Origin: an uncultured Lachnospiraceae bacterium
GTDB lineage: Bacteria; Bacillota; Clostridia; Lachnospirales; Lachnospiraceae
Length of the DNA stretch: 22,005 nucleotides
Assembly (NCBI GenBank): GCA_910577735.1
Contig: CAJTOO010000034.1
Coordinates: 1-22,005 of the forward strand
Direction of reading: 5' to 3'
Shown: positions 15,077-22,005 of the stretch, one piece after another
Layout of the letters: each line of letters starts with the position of its first letter
How positions within the stretch are numbered: the first letter of the stretch is position 1
The notes under the pieces: model-generated
What the model was told of the DNA's origin: nothing
Database searches by the model: none
The model's input: the letters and a program-made list of their open reading frames with translations, nothing else
Translations under genes and position numbers: made by a program

Positions 15077-15853
15077 TTATTCTTCTGGCTCCTCGTTCAT
15101 CTCTGTCACGATATCCCACTGGATTGTATGATTCAAATCCCGATATTTTTTCGGCGTCATACCCACATACTCCCGAAACTGTTGAATAAAATGACTTTGT
15201 GAAGAAAATGACAATCGATTTGCAATATCAATCATAGAATATTCACTGTACTGCAACAGATTTTTTGCAATCCCAATCTTCTGTCCACGTATATAGGCAC
15301 TGATGGAATCGCCTGTTTCCTTTTTGAACAGACGTGAAAGATAACTGGCAGATACTCCAAGTGCATCAGACAAATCTTCAATAGTGATACGCTCTTTTAT
15401 ATGTGCATAGATATATTCTTTACAGAGACTGATGTGTTTGGAATTAGTATCGCTTTGGCAGATCTTGTGCATCTTTTCTGCATAATCCAAAACCATTGCA
15501 TCATGCAGATTCCGAACTCCCTGCACTGTATGCACATCATCCAGCTGCTGAATATAAAAATCACTCATCCGAAATGCCTGCTCCAGTTCCATACCCTTCT
15601 GCTTGCATAAGCGGGTAATCATCGCTGTCGTAATGACAAAATGATATTTTAAATTCATGATATGATTACGAGAAAGTATTCCGACTCCTTCGCTGTCAAG
15701 AAATCTTTCCTGCTCACAATTATGCTTGACCGCTTCTATATCACCATTGGATACAGCCTGATAAAATAAAAATTCTTCTGTTGGCTGCCGGTGCTCCATT
15801 TCATCGTTCTCATCCTCTGCCTCCAGAAGATTCCATTTGTCCTGATATGCCAT
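15077..15853 (-). CDS. AraC-family transcriptional regulator
   Basis: The 258-residue protein has a C-terminal AraC/XylS DNA-binding domain (about 145-243) with two helix-turn-helix units: ITIEDLSDALGVSASYLSRLF and MIDIANRLSFSSQSHFIQQF, followed by the family ending GMTPKKYRD. The N-terminal part (about 25-135) is not a cupin. It contains FYQAVSNGDIEAV, NLKYHFVITTAMITRLC and FRMSDFYIQQLD, a helical input domain seen in many clostridial AraC regulators next to sugar genes; its signal is unknown. The start at 15853 has a GAGAGGA-like site. It is convergent with the GH94 pair and is the only regulator in the module, so it is the best candidate for control of the 9538-9816 region. That assignment is inference. 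Confidence 0.92.
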   Translation of the reverse strand: MAYQDKWNLLEAEDENDEMEHRQPTEEFLFYQAVSNGDIEAVKHNCEQERFLDSEGVGILSRNHIMNLKYHFVITTAMITRLCKQKGMELEQAFRMSDFYIQQLDDVHTVQGVRNLHDAMVLDYAEKMHKICQSDTNSKHISLCKEYIYAHIKERITIEDLSDALGVSASYLSRLFKKETGDSISAYIRGQKIGIAKNLLQYSEYSMIDIANRLSFSSQSHFIQQFREYVGMTPKKYRDLNHTIQWDIVTEMNEEPEE

Positions 15854-15914
15854 CGTATCCTCTCCATTTCTACTGTAAGCGTATCTGAAGCTTCAAAAAT
15901 TCCTGTACTCTATT

Positions 15915-15943
15915 ATAATACCTTAAAAAACAGATGGTCTCAA
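15915..15943 (-). promoter_or_regulatory. Probable promoter of the AraC-family gene
   Basis: On the minus strand TTGAGA (15938-15943) and TATTAT (15915-15920) are separated by exactly 17 bases, about 60 bases before the start codon. This is a good sigma-A-type match, suggesting constitutive expression of the regulator. Confidence 0.6.
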
Positions 15944-15976
15944 TAGTCTTTTATAAGCTCTACAATTATAAAACAG

Positions 15977-16010
15977 ATAAAAAAAGAGCCACATATAATT
16001 GCAGCTCTTT
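15977..16010 (-). terminator. Terminator of the dehydrogenase/CUT2 operon
   Basis: AAAGAGC (15983-15989) pairs with GCTCTTT (16004-16010), and on the minus strand the stem is followed by a run of T and TTTATC. It lies 17 bases after the stop codon of the last gene of the operon and shields the AraC gene from read-through. Confidence 0.85.
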
Positions 16011-16026
16011 ACTGTCTATCCAGATT

Positions 16027-17076
16027 TTAGGATATCACCTTTATCACCGATTTTACGATATCTGCTTTATTTTTCACACTCTGCTCCATGGCTTTTTGAA
16101 TATCGTCTAAGGGGAATATATCAGTAACAATTTCCTTTAAATTGATACGGCCAGAGGCCACAGCTTCGATAGCAAGCGGATAAATATGACGGTAACGAAA
16201 CACCGTCTTAAAGGTCAGTTCTTTATCCAGAGCCAGAGTCATAGGCAGAGTCATCTCACCAGAAGCAGAGTAGCCCACTAACACGATAGTACTTCCCTTC
16301 TTGCTAAAGCCAATGGCCTGTCTGGTGGTAATCTCCGTACCCGCAGTCTCAATTACCAGGTCTGAGCCTTTCTTATTGGTGAGACGCATAATCTCTTCTA
16401 TTGTGTCTTTTTCTTTTCCATTTACTATATCAGTAGCGCCTAACTCTAGTGCCTTTTCCAGTCTTTTTGGCATCACATCCACTGCGATAATCTTTGTTAC
16501 CCCCATAGCCTTTAGGGCCATTATTGAGACCAGTCCAATACAGCCTGCTCCCATAACTACTGCTGTCATACCAATTTGTGCCTTGCCTTGTTTGGCTGCA
16601 TGAAAGCCCACAGAAAGTGGTTCAAGAAGTGCTGCTTCCATTGTATCCATATGATCTGGTATCTTAAAGCAGAGGTCCGCCTTATGAGCTACATATTCCT
16701 GAAACACACCATCCACAGGAGGTGTTGCAAAAAATACAACATCTTTACAGAGATTATATCTGCCACTTTTACAAAATTCACAATGTCCACAAGTCTTTCC
16801 AGGCTCTAATGCCACCTTATCTCCTGTCTTTAAATGTGTGACATCGCTTCCTACTTCCACTACAATGCCTCCCGCCTCATGCCCTAACACAAAGGGAGGT
16901 TTTACGATATTGGGGCCACTGCCTCCATTTTCATAGTAATGAAGGTCGGAGCCGCACACCCCTACATATTCTACTCGTATTAGCACTTCATCTGCTTTTG
17001 GCACAGGAATATCCCTTTCTGTCAATTCCACCTTCGCGATGTCTGTCATAACTGCAACTTTCATCTTGCCTTCCAT
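16027..17076 (-). CDS. Zinc-dependent sorbitol/xylitol dehydrogenase-like enzyme
   Basis: This 349-residue medium-chain dehydrogenase resembles the sorbitol/xylitol branch, which oxidises polyols to ketoses with NAD. Catalytic zinc ligands are Cys41 (GVCGSDLHYYENG), His66 and Glu67 (GHEAGG), and Glu152. The structural zinc site is Cys96, Cys99, Cys102 and Cys110. The Rossmann motif GAGCIG (176-181) is followed by an acidic strand end (IIAVDVMPKR), which favours NAD over NADP. The start at 17076 has AAAGG 8 bases upstream; an ATG four codons later is also possible. It is the last gene of the operon, 31 bases after the permease. Its final codons recur as an isolated remnant at 3661-3699. The exact polyol cannot be told. 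Confidence 0.88.
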   Translation of the reverse strand: MEGKMKVAVMTDIAKVELTERDIPVPKADEVLIRVEYVGVCGSDLHYYENGGSGPNIVKPPFVLGHEAGGIVVEVGSDVTHLKTGDKVALEPGKTCGHCEFCKSGRYNLCKDVVFFATPPVDGVFQEYVAHKADLCFKIPDHMDTMEAALLEPLSVGFHAAKQGKAQIGMTAVVMGAGCIGLVSIMALKAMGVTKIIAVDVMPKRLEKALELGATDIVNGKEKDTIEEIMRLTNKKGSDLVIETAGTEITTRQAIGFSKKGSTIVLVGYSASGEMTLPMTLALDKELTFKTVFRYRHIYPLAIEAVASGRINLKEIVTDIFPLDDIQKAMEQSVKNKADIVKSVIKVIS

Positions 17077-17107
17077 CTTATCTACCTTTCCTTTTACAAT
17101 CTTTTAG

Positions 17108-18070
17108 TTATACAGCTGCTTTTTTCGCTTTAAGGAGCCGTTGCTTCTGCACGCAGTCTGCGCCGACTGCAATGAGCAGAATGATGCCCTTTACAACCAT
17201 CTGCATATAGGAGCTTACATTTAGCAGTACCATACCATTTTGCAGAACGCCAATAATCATAACGCCCGCGATTACATTGGACATTTTCCCTGAGCCGCCT
17301 GTCGTGCTGACACCGCCTAAGACCACACAGGTGATAACATCGAACTCATAACCTACTCCTGCATTTGGCTGCCCGGTGTTGGCTCTTGCCAGCATAACCA
17401 GACCTGCAATTCCAGCAAACAGACCAGAGAGAGAATATACAAGACATTTCACCCACTTTACATCAATACCTGAAAGTTGTGCTGCCTCTTCATTGCCACC
17501 CAAAGCATAGAAATAGCGGCCAAAATATGTCTTTTCACTAATAAACCAGCCAATAGCAAAGACAATCACCATAATGATAACCGGAATCGGAATCGCTCCC
17601 ACATAGCCCTGTCCTATCGTCAGAAAGGAATCCGGGAAGCGGGAAATCGGTGTCCCTTTGCAGATAATATATGCAAGTCCTGCAAAAATAGTCTGAGAGG
17701 CAAAGGTAACAATAAGCTCCGGCATTTTTAATTTTGCGATAATAATGCCATTTAAAAATCCAATGGCTGTACTGATAACAAGTGCTGCTAAGATTGCAAT
17801 GAAAGGATTTAATCCCAGATTTACCATCACATAGGCTGCCACAATATTGACCAGTGAGATAATAGAGCCTATAGAAAGGTCAATCCCTCCTAGAAGAATC
17901 ACATAGGTCATACCTACAGAAGCAATACCATAAATAGCTACCTGCTTTATTACATTCATTAGATTTCGCACGGTTAAGAAGTTCTGACTGGTTGTGGAGA
18001 AAAATATAATCATCACCAGAAGAAACACATATATAATCCTGCTCTTTAATAGATTTATGACTTTATTCAT
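17108..18070 (-). CDS. CUT2 sugar ABC transporter permease (RbsC type)
   Basis: The 320-residue membrane protein belongs to the ribose/xylose-type (CUT2) permeases, which work as a homodimer with one fused ATPase. It is mostly hydrophobic with about eight to ten spans. The segments GGIDLSIGSIISL near residue 60 and VVLGGVSTTGGSGKMSNVIAGV near residue 250 are typical family signatures. The ATG at 18070 lies one base after the stop codon of the ATPase gene, so translation is coupled. It ends with a basic cytoplasmic tail. The substrate is a monosaccharide or polyol; the flanking dehydrogenases favour a polyol (inference). Confidence 0.93.
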   Translation of the reverse strand: MNKVINLLKSRIIYVFLLVMIIFFSTTSQNFLTVRNLMNVIKQVAIYGIASVGMTYVILLGGIDLSIGSIISLVNIVAAYVMVNLGLNPFIAILAALVISTAIGFLNGIIIAKLKMPELIVTFASQTIFAGLAYIICKGTPISRFPDSFLTIGQGYVGAIPIPVIIMVIVFAIGWFISEKTYFGRYFYALGGNEEAAQLSGIDVKWVKCLVYSLSGLFAGIAGLVMLARANTGQPNAGVGYEFDVITCVVLGGVSTTGGSGKMSNVIAGVMIIGVLQNGMVLLNVSSYMQMVVKGIILLIAVGADCVQKQRLLKAKKAAV

Positions 18071-18071
18071 C

Positions 18072-19574
18072 TTAATTGTTCCTTTCTTTTGAAGCTAACT
18101 GCATAATGAGCTCCTGATTAAACTCGTCTCTTGGAATCTCACCACTAACACTTCCCTCTGCCAGAATGACAATTCGATCAGACATTCCCATAAGTTCTTC
18201 CATCTCGGAGGAGATCATAAGAATTGCCTTGCCCTGCTCTACCAACTGATTGATCAGTGTATAAATCTCCTGCTTTGCACCTACATCAATCCCTCTGGTT
18301 GGTTCATCGAAAATTAAAAGCTCTGATTCTGCCGCCAACCACTTGGCCAGAATCACTTTCTGCTGGTTGCCTCCGCTTAGATTTTTCACTTTTTGTTCCA
18401 GAGAAGGCGTTTTTATGGATATTTCTTTTCTGTATTTTTGTGCTATATTCTTCGCTTTTTTATAATCAATCACCGCTGCCTTTGACAGTCGATGATAAAT
18501 AGGCATATTGATATTTTCCTGGATGCTCAGTCCTAAAAGTGCTCCTTTCGCCTTTCTGTCCTCTGGCACCAGACCGATTCCAATTTTAATAGCTTCCTTT
18601 GGAGTCTTTGGATTGATCTTCTCTCCCTTGAAATAAAATTCTCCTGAGATTTTCTTCTCTGCTCCAAATATCATCTCCGCAAATTCTGTCCGTCCGGCTC
18701 CCACCAGACCTCCTAATCCTAATACTTCTCCTTTATGTATCTTGAGGCTTATCTCCTTGTCTCCGTTTCCACTGACTGCCTTTGCTTCAAAAATAACCTC
18801 TTCCTGAATACAATCCGCTTTTCTGGTAGGATAGACCTCATTTAGCTGACGTCCTACCATATATTTAATCAGCTCATCCTCATTTGTTCTAGCCGTCTCT
18901 AACGTAGTCACATACTGTCCATCTCTAAGCACTGTAATGCGGTCTGACAGACGGAAGATCTCTTCTAGGCGATGGGAAATATAGATAATTGTAACACCTC
19001 TGGATTTTAGCAAATCAACCACTGCAAACATGCTCTCCACCTCTGCATTGGTAAGTGGTGCAGATGGCTCATCCATAATAAGCACCTTTGCATTCTGAGA
19101 GACAGCTTTGGCAATCTCTACCATCTGCTGATAACCCACAGACAAATCTTTTACCAAAGTCGATGGCTTAATCTTGATATTTAAGGAATCTAGAACCTCC
19201 TGTGATTTTTTCTCCATAGCAGCAAAATCCACTAGGATTCCCTTGCGAATCGCTCTCCCTAAGAAGATATTTTCTGCTATTGTCAAATCCCCCACCAGAT
19301 TAAATTCCTGATAGATAACACCGATTCCATTTTCCTCTGACAGTTTCGGCGTCATACTCAAAAAGCTCTTTCCATTGATGATGATCTCTCCAACAGAAGG
19401 TGCAATGGCACCACTACATGTCTTAATAAGCGTGGATTTTCCTGCTCCATTCTCACCGATTAGTGCATGTATCTCACCCCTTCGAACATGTAAAGAGACA
19501 TCATCTAGCGCGGTTACGCCTGGATAATATTTTGAAATATGTTTTAATTCCAGAATGTTGTCTTCTGCCCCCAT
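18072..19574 (-). CDS. CUT2 sugar ABC transporter ATP-binding protein (RbsA type)
   Basis: This 500-residue protein has two fused ABC cassettes, as in RbsA/MglA. The first has Walker A GENGAGKST, the signature region LSVGYQQMVEIAKA and Walker B VLIMDEPSAPLT. The second has the family's degenerate Walker A (GLVGAGRTEF), a full signature LSGGNQQKVILAKWL and Walker B LLIFDEPTRGID. I start at the ATG at 19574 (MGAEDNILELKHISKYYPG), which AAAGGGG precedes. The frame continues to 19619, but those codons lie within a strong intercistronic hairpin. It energises the permease that follows. Confidence 0.95.
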   Translation of the reverse strand: MGAEDNILELKHISKYYPGVTALDDVSLHVRRGEIHALIGENGAGKSTLIKTCSGAIAPSVGEIIINGKSFLSMTPKLSEENGIGVIYQEFNLVGDLTIAENIFLGRAIRKGILVDFAAMEKKSQEVLDSLNIKIKPSTLVKDLSVGYQQMVEIAKAVSQNAKVLIMDEPSAPLTNAEVESMFAVVDLLKSRGVTIIYISHRLEEIFRLSDRITVLRDGQYVTTLETARTNEDELIKYMVGRQLNEVYPTRKADCIQEEVIFEAKAVSGNGDKEISLKIHKGEVLGLGGLVGAGRTEFAEMIFGAEKKISGEFYFKGEKINPKTPKEAIKIGIGLVPEDRKAKGALLGLSIQENINMPIYHRLSKAAVIDYKKAKNIAQKYRKEISIKTPSLEQKVKNLSGGNQQKVILAKWLAAESELLIFDEPTRGIDVGAKQEIYTLINQLVEQGKAILMISSEMEELMGMSDRIVILAEGSVSGEIPRDEFNQELIMQLASKERNN

Positions 19575-19599
19575 ACGCTTCCCCTTTCTCTCTTTACTA

Positions 19600-19635
19600 A
19601 TGACGTGGCCTGGTATCAAAACCAGGTCACGTCAT
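19600..19635 (-). other. Strong intercistronic hairpin between binding protein and ATPase
   Basis: ATGACGTGGCCTGGT (19600-19614) pairs with ACCAGGTCACGTCAT (19621-19635): fifteen pairs including one G-U wobble, around the 6-base loop ATCAAA. On the minus strand no T-run follows. It sits 16 bases after the solute-binding-protein stop codon and just before the ATPase ribosome binding site. This is the position of hairpins that stabilise binding-protein mRNA or partially terminate transcription. Confidence 0.7.
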
Positions 19636-19651
19636 CCATAAGGTAAAATGA

Positions 19652-20695
19652 TTACGGAATCATCTCTTCTAGATTGTCAATCGTTACCGGAATCAGTTCT
19701 CTGTAAACATTCTTATCCATCTCTACTCCAGTTTCTTTGTCAATCAAGAGTTGATATATAGTATCGCCACATACATAAGCATTTCCGGTAATCGCCACGC
19801 AAAGTTTGTTAAATTCATCGTTCTGCATAGAAGAAATCGTCTCATCTGTCAGGTCAGTGGAGAAGATTCCTACATTCTTGGGATATTCAGAACCGTAGAA
19901 GCCTTTAAATGCCTCGTTAGAGCCAGCTGCTCCGCCTCCTCCAATACAACAGACAACCTTTACATCAGGATGGGACTGTAAGATAGTCTCCATAGCATTC
20001 AATCCCTCTGTGGTATCAATAGCCGGCTGGTTTGCAACAACGGTCGCATTAGGAGCGATTTCTGCTAGTTTATCCAAGATACCATCTTCTCTCTGTTTTA
20101 AGATAGGAGTCTGTGGATAGCCAAGTACAACAACCTCGCACTCTCCATTTTCAAAAGTCTCATTAATCCACTCTGCTGCCGCTGAACCGATGCCGCAACC
20201 AAGATCATAGTTATCAATCAGCCAATTAATATCTGCGTTGGTCATCTCCTCATCCCAGGACACCACCATAATGCCTGCTTCACGGGCTTCTTTGCAGGCC
20301 TCCTCGATAGCATCTGCATCCACTGGATTTACGATAATCGCATCTACATCAGAAGAGATAAAATTCTCAATCTGATCAATCTGTGTATTGGCATTTTCTT
20401 TACAGTCTACTACGGTCACTTCATTTCCGTCTTCTTTGGCTCTCTTTTGGATAGCCTCTGCCTGCTGTGCCCATATCTGGTTACTTAGAGTCTGAACTGC
20501 AAGTCCAATCTTAAGTCCTGTGCCAGTTCCTCTGACCGTATTTGCTGCAGATTCCTCACTCTCACTCTCTGCTGGTGCTTCTTCTGTGCTTTCCTCTTTG
20601 GGAGATGTGGTGTTTGTACTTGTGTCAGAACTGCATCCTACTGCTCCAAGTGTCATGATGGCTGCCAACAGACAGGCTACTACTTTTTTCCTCAT
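19652..20695 (-). CDS. CUT2 sugar-binding lipoprotein (RbsB type)
   Basis: The 347-residue protein is a type-1 periplasmic-binding-fold lipoprotein that feeds the RbsC-type permease. It has a signal peptide MRKKVVACLLAAIMTLGAV with lipobox GAVGC (Cys21) and a Ser/Thr/Glu linker to about residue 55. The fold begins LKIGLAVQTLSNQIWAQQ and contains DAIIVNPVDADAIEEACKEA and GIMVVSWDEEMT, the classical sugar-pocket segments, followed by the hinge strand VGIFSTDLTDET. AAGGAG lies 10 bases before the ATG. It follows the first dehydrogenase after 64 bases with no terminator, so it belongs to the same operon. The ligand is not identifiable from sequence. Confidence 0.93.
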   Translation of the reverse strand: MRKKVVACLLAAIMTLGAVGCSSDTSTNTTSPKEESTEEAPAESESEESAANTVRGTGTGLKIGLAVQTLSNQIWAQQAEAIQKRAKEDGNEVTVVDCKENANTQIDQIENFISSDVDAIIVNPVDADAIEEACKEAREAGIMVVSWDEEMTNADINWLIDNYDLGCGIGSAAAEWINETFENGECEVVVLGYPQTPILKQREDGILDKLAEIAPNATVVANQPAIDTTEGLNAMETILQSHPDVKVVCCIGGGGAAGSNEAFKGFYGSEYPKNVGIFSTDLTDETISSMQNDEFNKLCVAITGNAYVCGDTIYQLLIDKETGVEMDKNVYRELIPVTIDNLEEMIP

Positions 20696-20759
20696 TTTTC
20701 ATACGCTCCTTTTATAATATGTTTTTATTTATTATGTTTCATGCACTATATTCAAAATA

Positions 20760-21794
20760 TTATTCCACGAAACCGTTGGGTAAGATCACCCATTTTCCTT
20801 GTGCCCTCACCTTTGGTTCTTGTAAAACTTCCTCTAGCTCTTCTAATGTTCTTGTGCCTGCTAACATCGTGGTTACATCAATCTTGTGGGAATTGATAAG
20901 TTCCACTGCACGACCCATATCATAAGGACTGCAATAGGAACCTTTGATAGTCAGCTCTTTCTGAAAGAGTTTGTAGGTCATCAGGTCAATCTTGGAATCC
21001 ACCTTTGTCACTGCAAAGAGAAGGATGGTTCCTCTTTTATCTACAATGTCCACCGCTTCCTCTGAAGTACTCTTAAGTCCGCAGGTCTCAATAACTACCT
21101 GGATATGACAAAGACCCTTAGCTGCTAATACATCTGCCACTTTCTCCTTGGTGGGATCAATGGTAAAGGTAGCTCCTAACTTTTCTGCCATCTTCCGCTT
21201 TGCCTCTACTGGCTCCACTAGCACTACCTTGGCAGCTCCTTTCAGTTTTGCCAACTGCATAAGGAGAAGACCAATAGCTCCGCCGCCGTAGATAAGTACA
21301 TTGTCACTGACCTTAATATCACTTCTGTCTGCACCGTTGATGCAGCAGGCTAATGGCTCTGCCATAGCTCCTTCTATAAAGCTTACATGATTGGCCAGAT
21401 GATGGATTAGCCGTCCTGGAACTTTACAATATTGTGAAAAACCGCCGTTAATATTGGTTCCAATCGCACCCATATGTTCACAATGTCCCATCATGCCATT
21501 CGTGCAGTAGTAACATTCATTGCAGTTGTCTGCCGGATCTACACAGACCCTGTCTCCTACTTTACAGCTACTTACTTCGCTGCCTGTCTCTATAACGATG
21601 CCAGAGAACTCATGTCCTTGTATCTGTGGTGGCACAGTGGAAGTAGAACCTTGATCTCCTTCATAGATATGTACATCTGACCCGCAGACTCCACATGCCA
21701 TTACCTTGATCAGAACCTCTTTAGGACCAGGCTTAGGAATCTCTCTCTCTAGCACCTTAAGATTCCTCTGTCCAAGAAAAACAGCACTTCTCAT
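20760..21794 (-). CDS. Zinc-dependent medium-chain alcohol/polyol dehydrogenase
   Basis: This 344-residue enzyme is the first gene of the operon and a distant paralogue of the last. Catalytic zinc ligands are Cys37 (GVCGSDVHIYEG), His61 and Glu62 (GHEFSG), and Glu146. The structural zinc site is complete with Cys91, Cys94, Cys97 and Cys105. The nucleotide-binding motif is GGGAIG (170-175), and the next strand ends VVLVEPVEAKRK; its glutamate suggests NAD. The family includes arabitol, galactitol, sorbitol and threonine dehydrogenases, and I cannot choose among them. The ATG at 21794 follows GAGAGGAAGAAAAG. A consensus promoter and a palindromic operator lie directly upstream, so the operon is probably repressor-controlled and induced by its substrate. 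Confidence 0.9.
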   Translation of the reverse strand: MRSAVFLGQRNLKVLEREIPKPGPKEVLIKVMACGVCGSDVHIYEGDQGSTSTVPPQIQGHEFSGIVIETGSEVSSCKVGDRVCVDPADNCNECYYCTNGMMGHCEHMGAIGTNINGGFSQYCKVPGRLIHHLANHVSFIEGAMAEPLACCINGADRSDIKVSDNVLIYGGGAIGLLLMQLAKLKGAAKVVLVEPVEAKRKMAEKLGATFTIDPTKEKVADVLAAKGLCHIQVVIETCGLKSTSEEAVDIVDKRGTILLFAVTKVDSKIDLMTYKLFQKELTIKGSYCSPYDMGRAVELINSHKIDVTTMLAGTRTLEELEEVLQEPKVRAQGKWVILPNGFVE

Positions 21795-21823
21795 CTTTTC
21801 TTCCTCTCTTTTCCAAGTTTGGT

Positions 21824-21856
21824 AACTACTTTATAAAACTGTTTTATTAAGTAGTT
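21824..21856 (-). promoter_or_regulatory. Long palindromic operator at the transcription start
   Basis: AACTACTTTATAAAAC (21824-21839) and GTTTTATTAAGTAGTT (21841-21856) are 16-bp inverted repeats with one mismatch, around a single central base. The palindrome begins 2 bases downstream of the -10 hexamer and covers the expected +1, which suits a repressor. The repressor is not in the window. Confidence 0.7.
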
Positions 21857-21858
21857 TT

Positions 21859-21887
21859 ATTATAGCTTTCTAAGTGCATATTGTCAA
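21859..21887 (-). promoter_or_regulatory. Consensus sigma-A promoter of the five-gene operon
   Basis: On the minus strand TTGACA (21882-21887) and TATAAT (21859-21864) are both perfect consensus hexamers, separated by the ideal 17 bases. They lie about 65 bases before the first gene. A promoter this strong normally needs a repressor, which fits the adjoining palindrome. Confidence 0.9.
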
Positions 21888-21901
21888 TACAAAAACAAAA
21901 A

Positions 21902-21942
21902 AAGCCGGACATTTTGTAAATTATATACAAAATGTCCGACTT
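21902..21942 (-). terminator. Terminator of a gene lying to the right of the window
   Basis: CGGACATTTTGT (21906-21917) pairs perfectly with ACAAAATGTCCG (21927-21938), and the stem extends by four more pairs including one G-U. On the minus strand it is followed by a run of seven T. It ends transcription arriving from beyond position 22005 and insulates the consensus promoter. Confidence 0.9.
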
Positions 21943-21969
21943 CGTTTTGTTAAAAACTAATGATACCGT

Positions 21970-22005
21970 TTAGATATTTTTGATATATTCGTCAATAAAA
22001 TAACC
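21970..22005 (-). CDS. C-terminal end of an unidentified gene, cut by window edge
   Basis: One minus-strand frame reads GYFIDEYIKNI then TAA, 28 bases before a strong terminator. The position between window edge and terminator makes it likely to be the last eleven codons of a real gene, possibly the missing regulator, but too little is visible to identify it. Confidence 0.4.
   Translation of the reverse strand, partial: GYFIDEYIKNI

Noticed and set aside
19575..19619. Upstream extension of the CUT2 ATPase gene to 19619
   Set aside because: The extension is encoded by part of the intercistronic hairpin. The ATG at 19574 has a good ribosome binding site and the normal family N-terminus.
1..22005. 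CRISPR arrays, tRNA or rRNA genes, defence systems, prophage
   Set aside because: No regularly spaced repeats, cloverleaf sequences, rRNA-like stretches or defence or phage genes were seen in the window.

Overview
The window looks like chromosome of a low-GC Gram-positive anaerobe of the class Clostridia, most likely a gut Lachnospiraceae. The reasons are strong AGGAGG-type ribosome binding sites, lipoprotein signal peptides on both solute-binding proteins, TTG and GTG starts, T-tailed intrinsic terminators, and families common in that group: an inverted-domain GH3, GH94 phosphorylases, a CXXC micro-protein next to a TlpA-like thioredoxin, and an AraC regulator with an LKYHFVI-type N-terminal domain. 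This is inference; no rRNA or marker gene is present.

Layout from left to right: (1) 1-791, the left part of an IS200/IS605-family element on the minus strand, with a 5' fragment of tnpB, a tnpA broken by a 5-bp tandem duplication, and a structured left end. (2) 816-2900, a minus-strand, overlapping three-gene redox cluster: TlpA-like lipoprotein, a 48-residue CXXC micro-protein, and a NapH-like membrane polyferredoxin fused to what looks like a whole lipoprotein. (3) 3053-3583, an unknown lipoprotein with its own terminator and an 11-bp tandem repeat upstream. (4) 3661-3699, the 3' tail of a lost alcohol dehydrogenase gene. (5) 3723-15853, a beta-glucoside module: on the minus strand a CUT1 sugar importer (solute-binding protein, two permeases), then a terminator and an inverted-domain GH3 beta-glucosidase; divergently, on the plus strand, two GH94 disaccharide phosphorylases; then a convergent AraC regulator. 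(6) 16027-21794, a five-gene minus-strand operon in which two zinc-dependent polyol/sugar dehydrogenases bracket a CUT2 (ribose-type) ABC transporter, driven by a consensus promoter with a long palindromic operator. (7) 21902-22005, the terminator and last codons of a gene lying to the right.

How the parts work together (inference): the CUT1 importer, which has no ATPase gene here and probably borrows a shared MsmX-type ATPase, takes up short beta-glucosides. Two phosphorylases cleave them with phosphate to give glucose-1-phosphate, and the GH3 hydrolyses others. The AraC protein is the natural candidate regulator of the divergent 9538-9816 promoter region. The second operon imports a polyol or monosaccharide and oxidises it twice. 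No kinase for it lies in the window.

The most notable observations are the polyferredoxin-lipoprotein fusion, the dehydrogenase tail that matches the end of the intact gene 12.4 kb away with only synonymous differences, the pentamer expansion that disables tnpA, the hidden CXXC micro-gene, and hairpins without T-tails directly downstream of both solute-binding-protein genes. There is no rRNA, tRNA, CRISPR array or defence system. No gene-free stretch exceeds 300 bases; the longest is 9538-9816.
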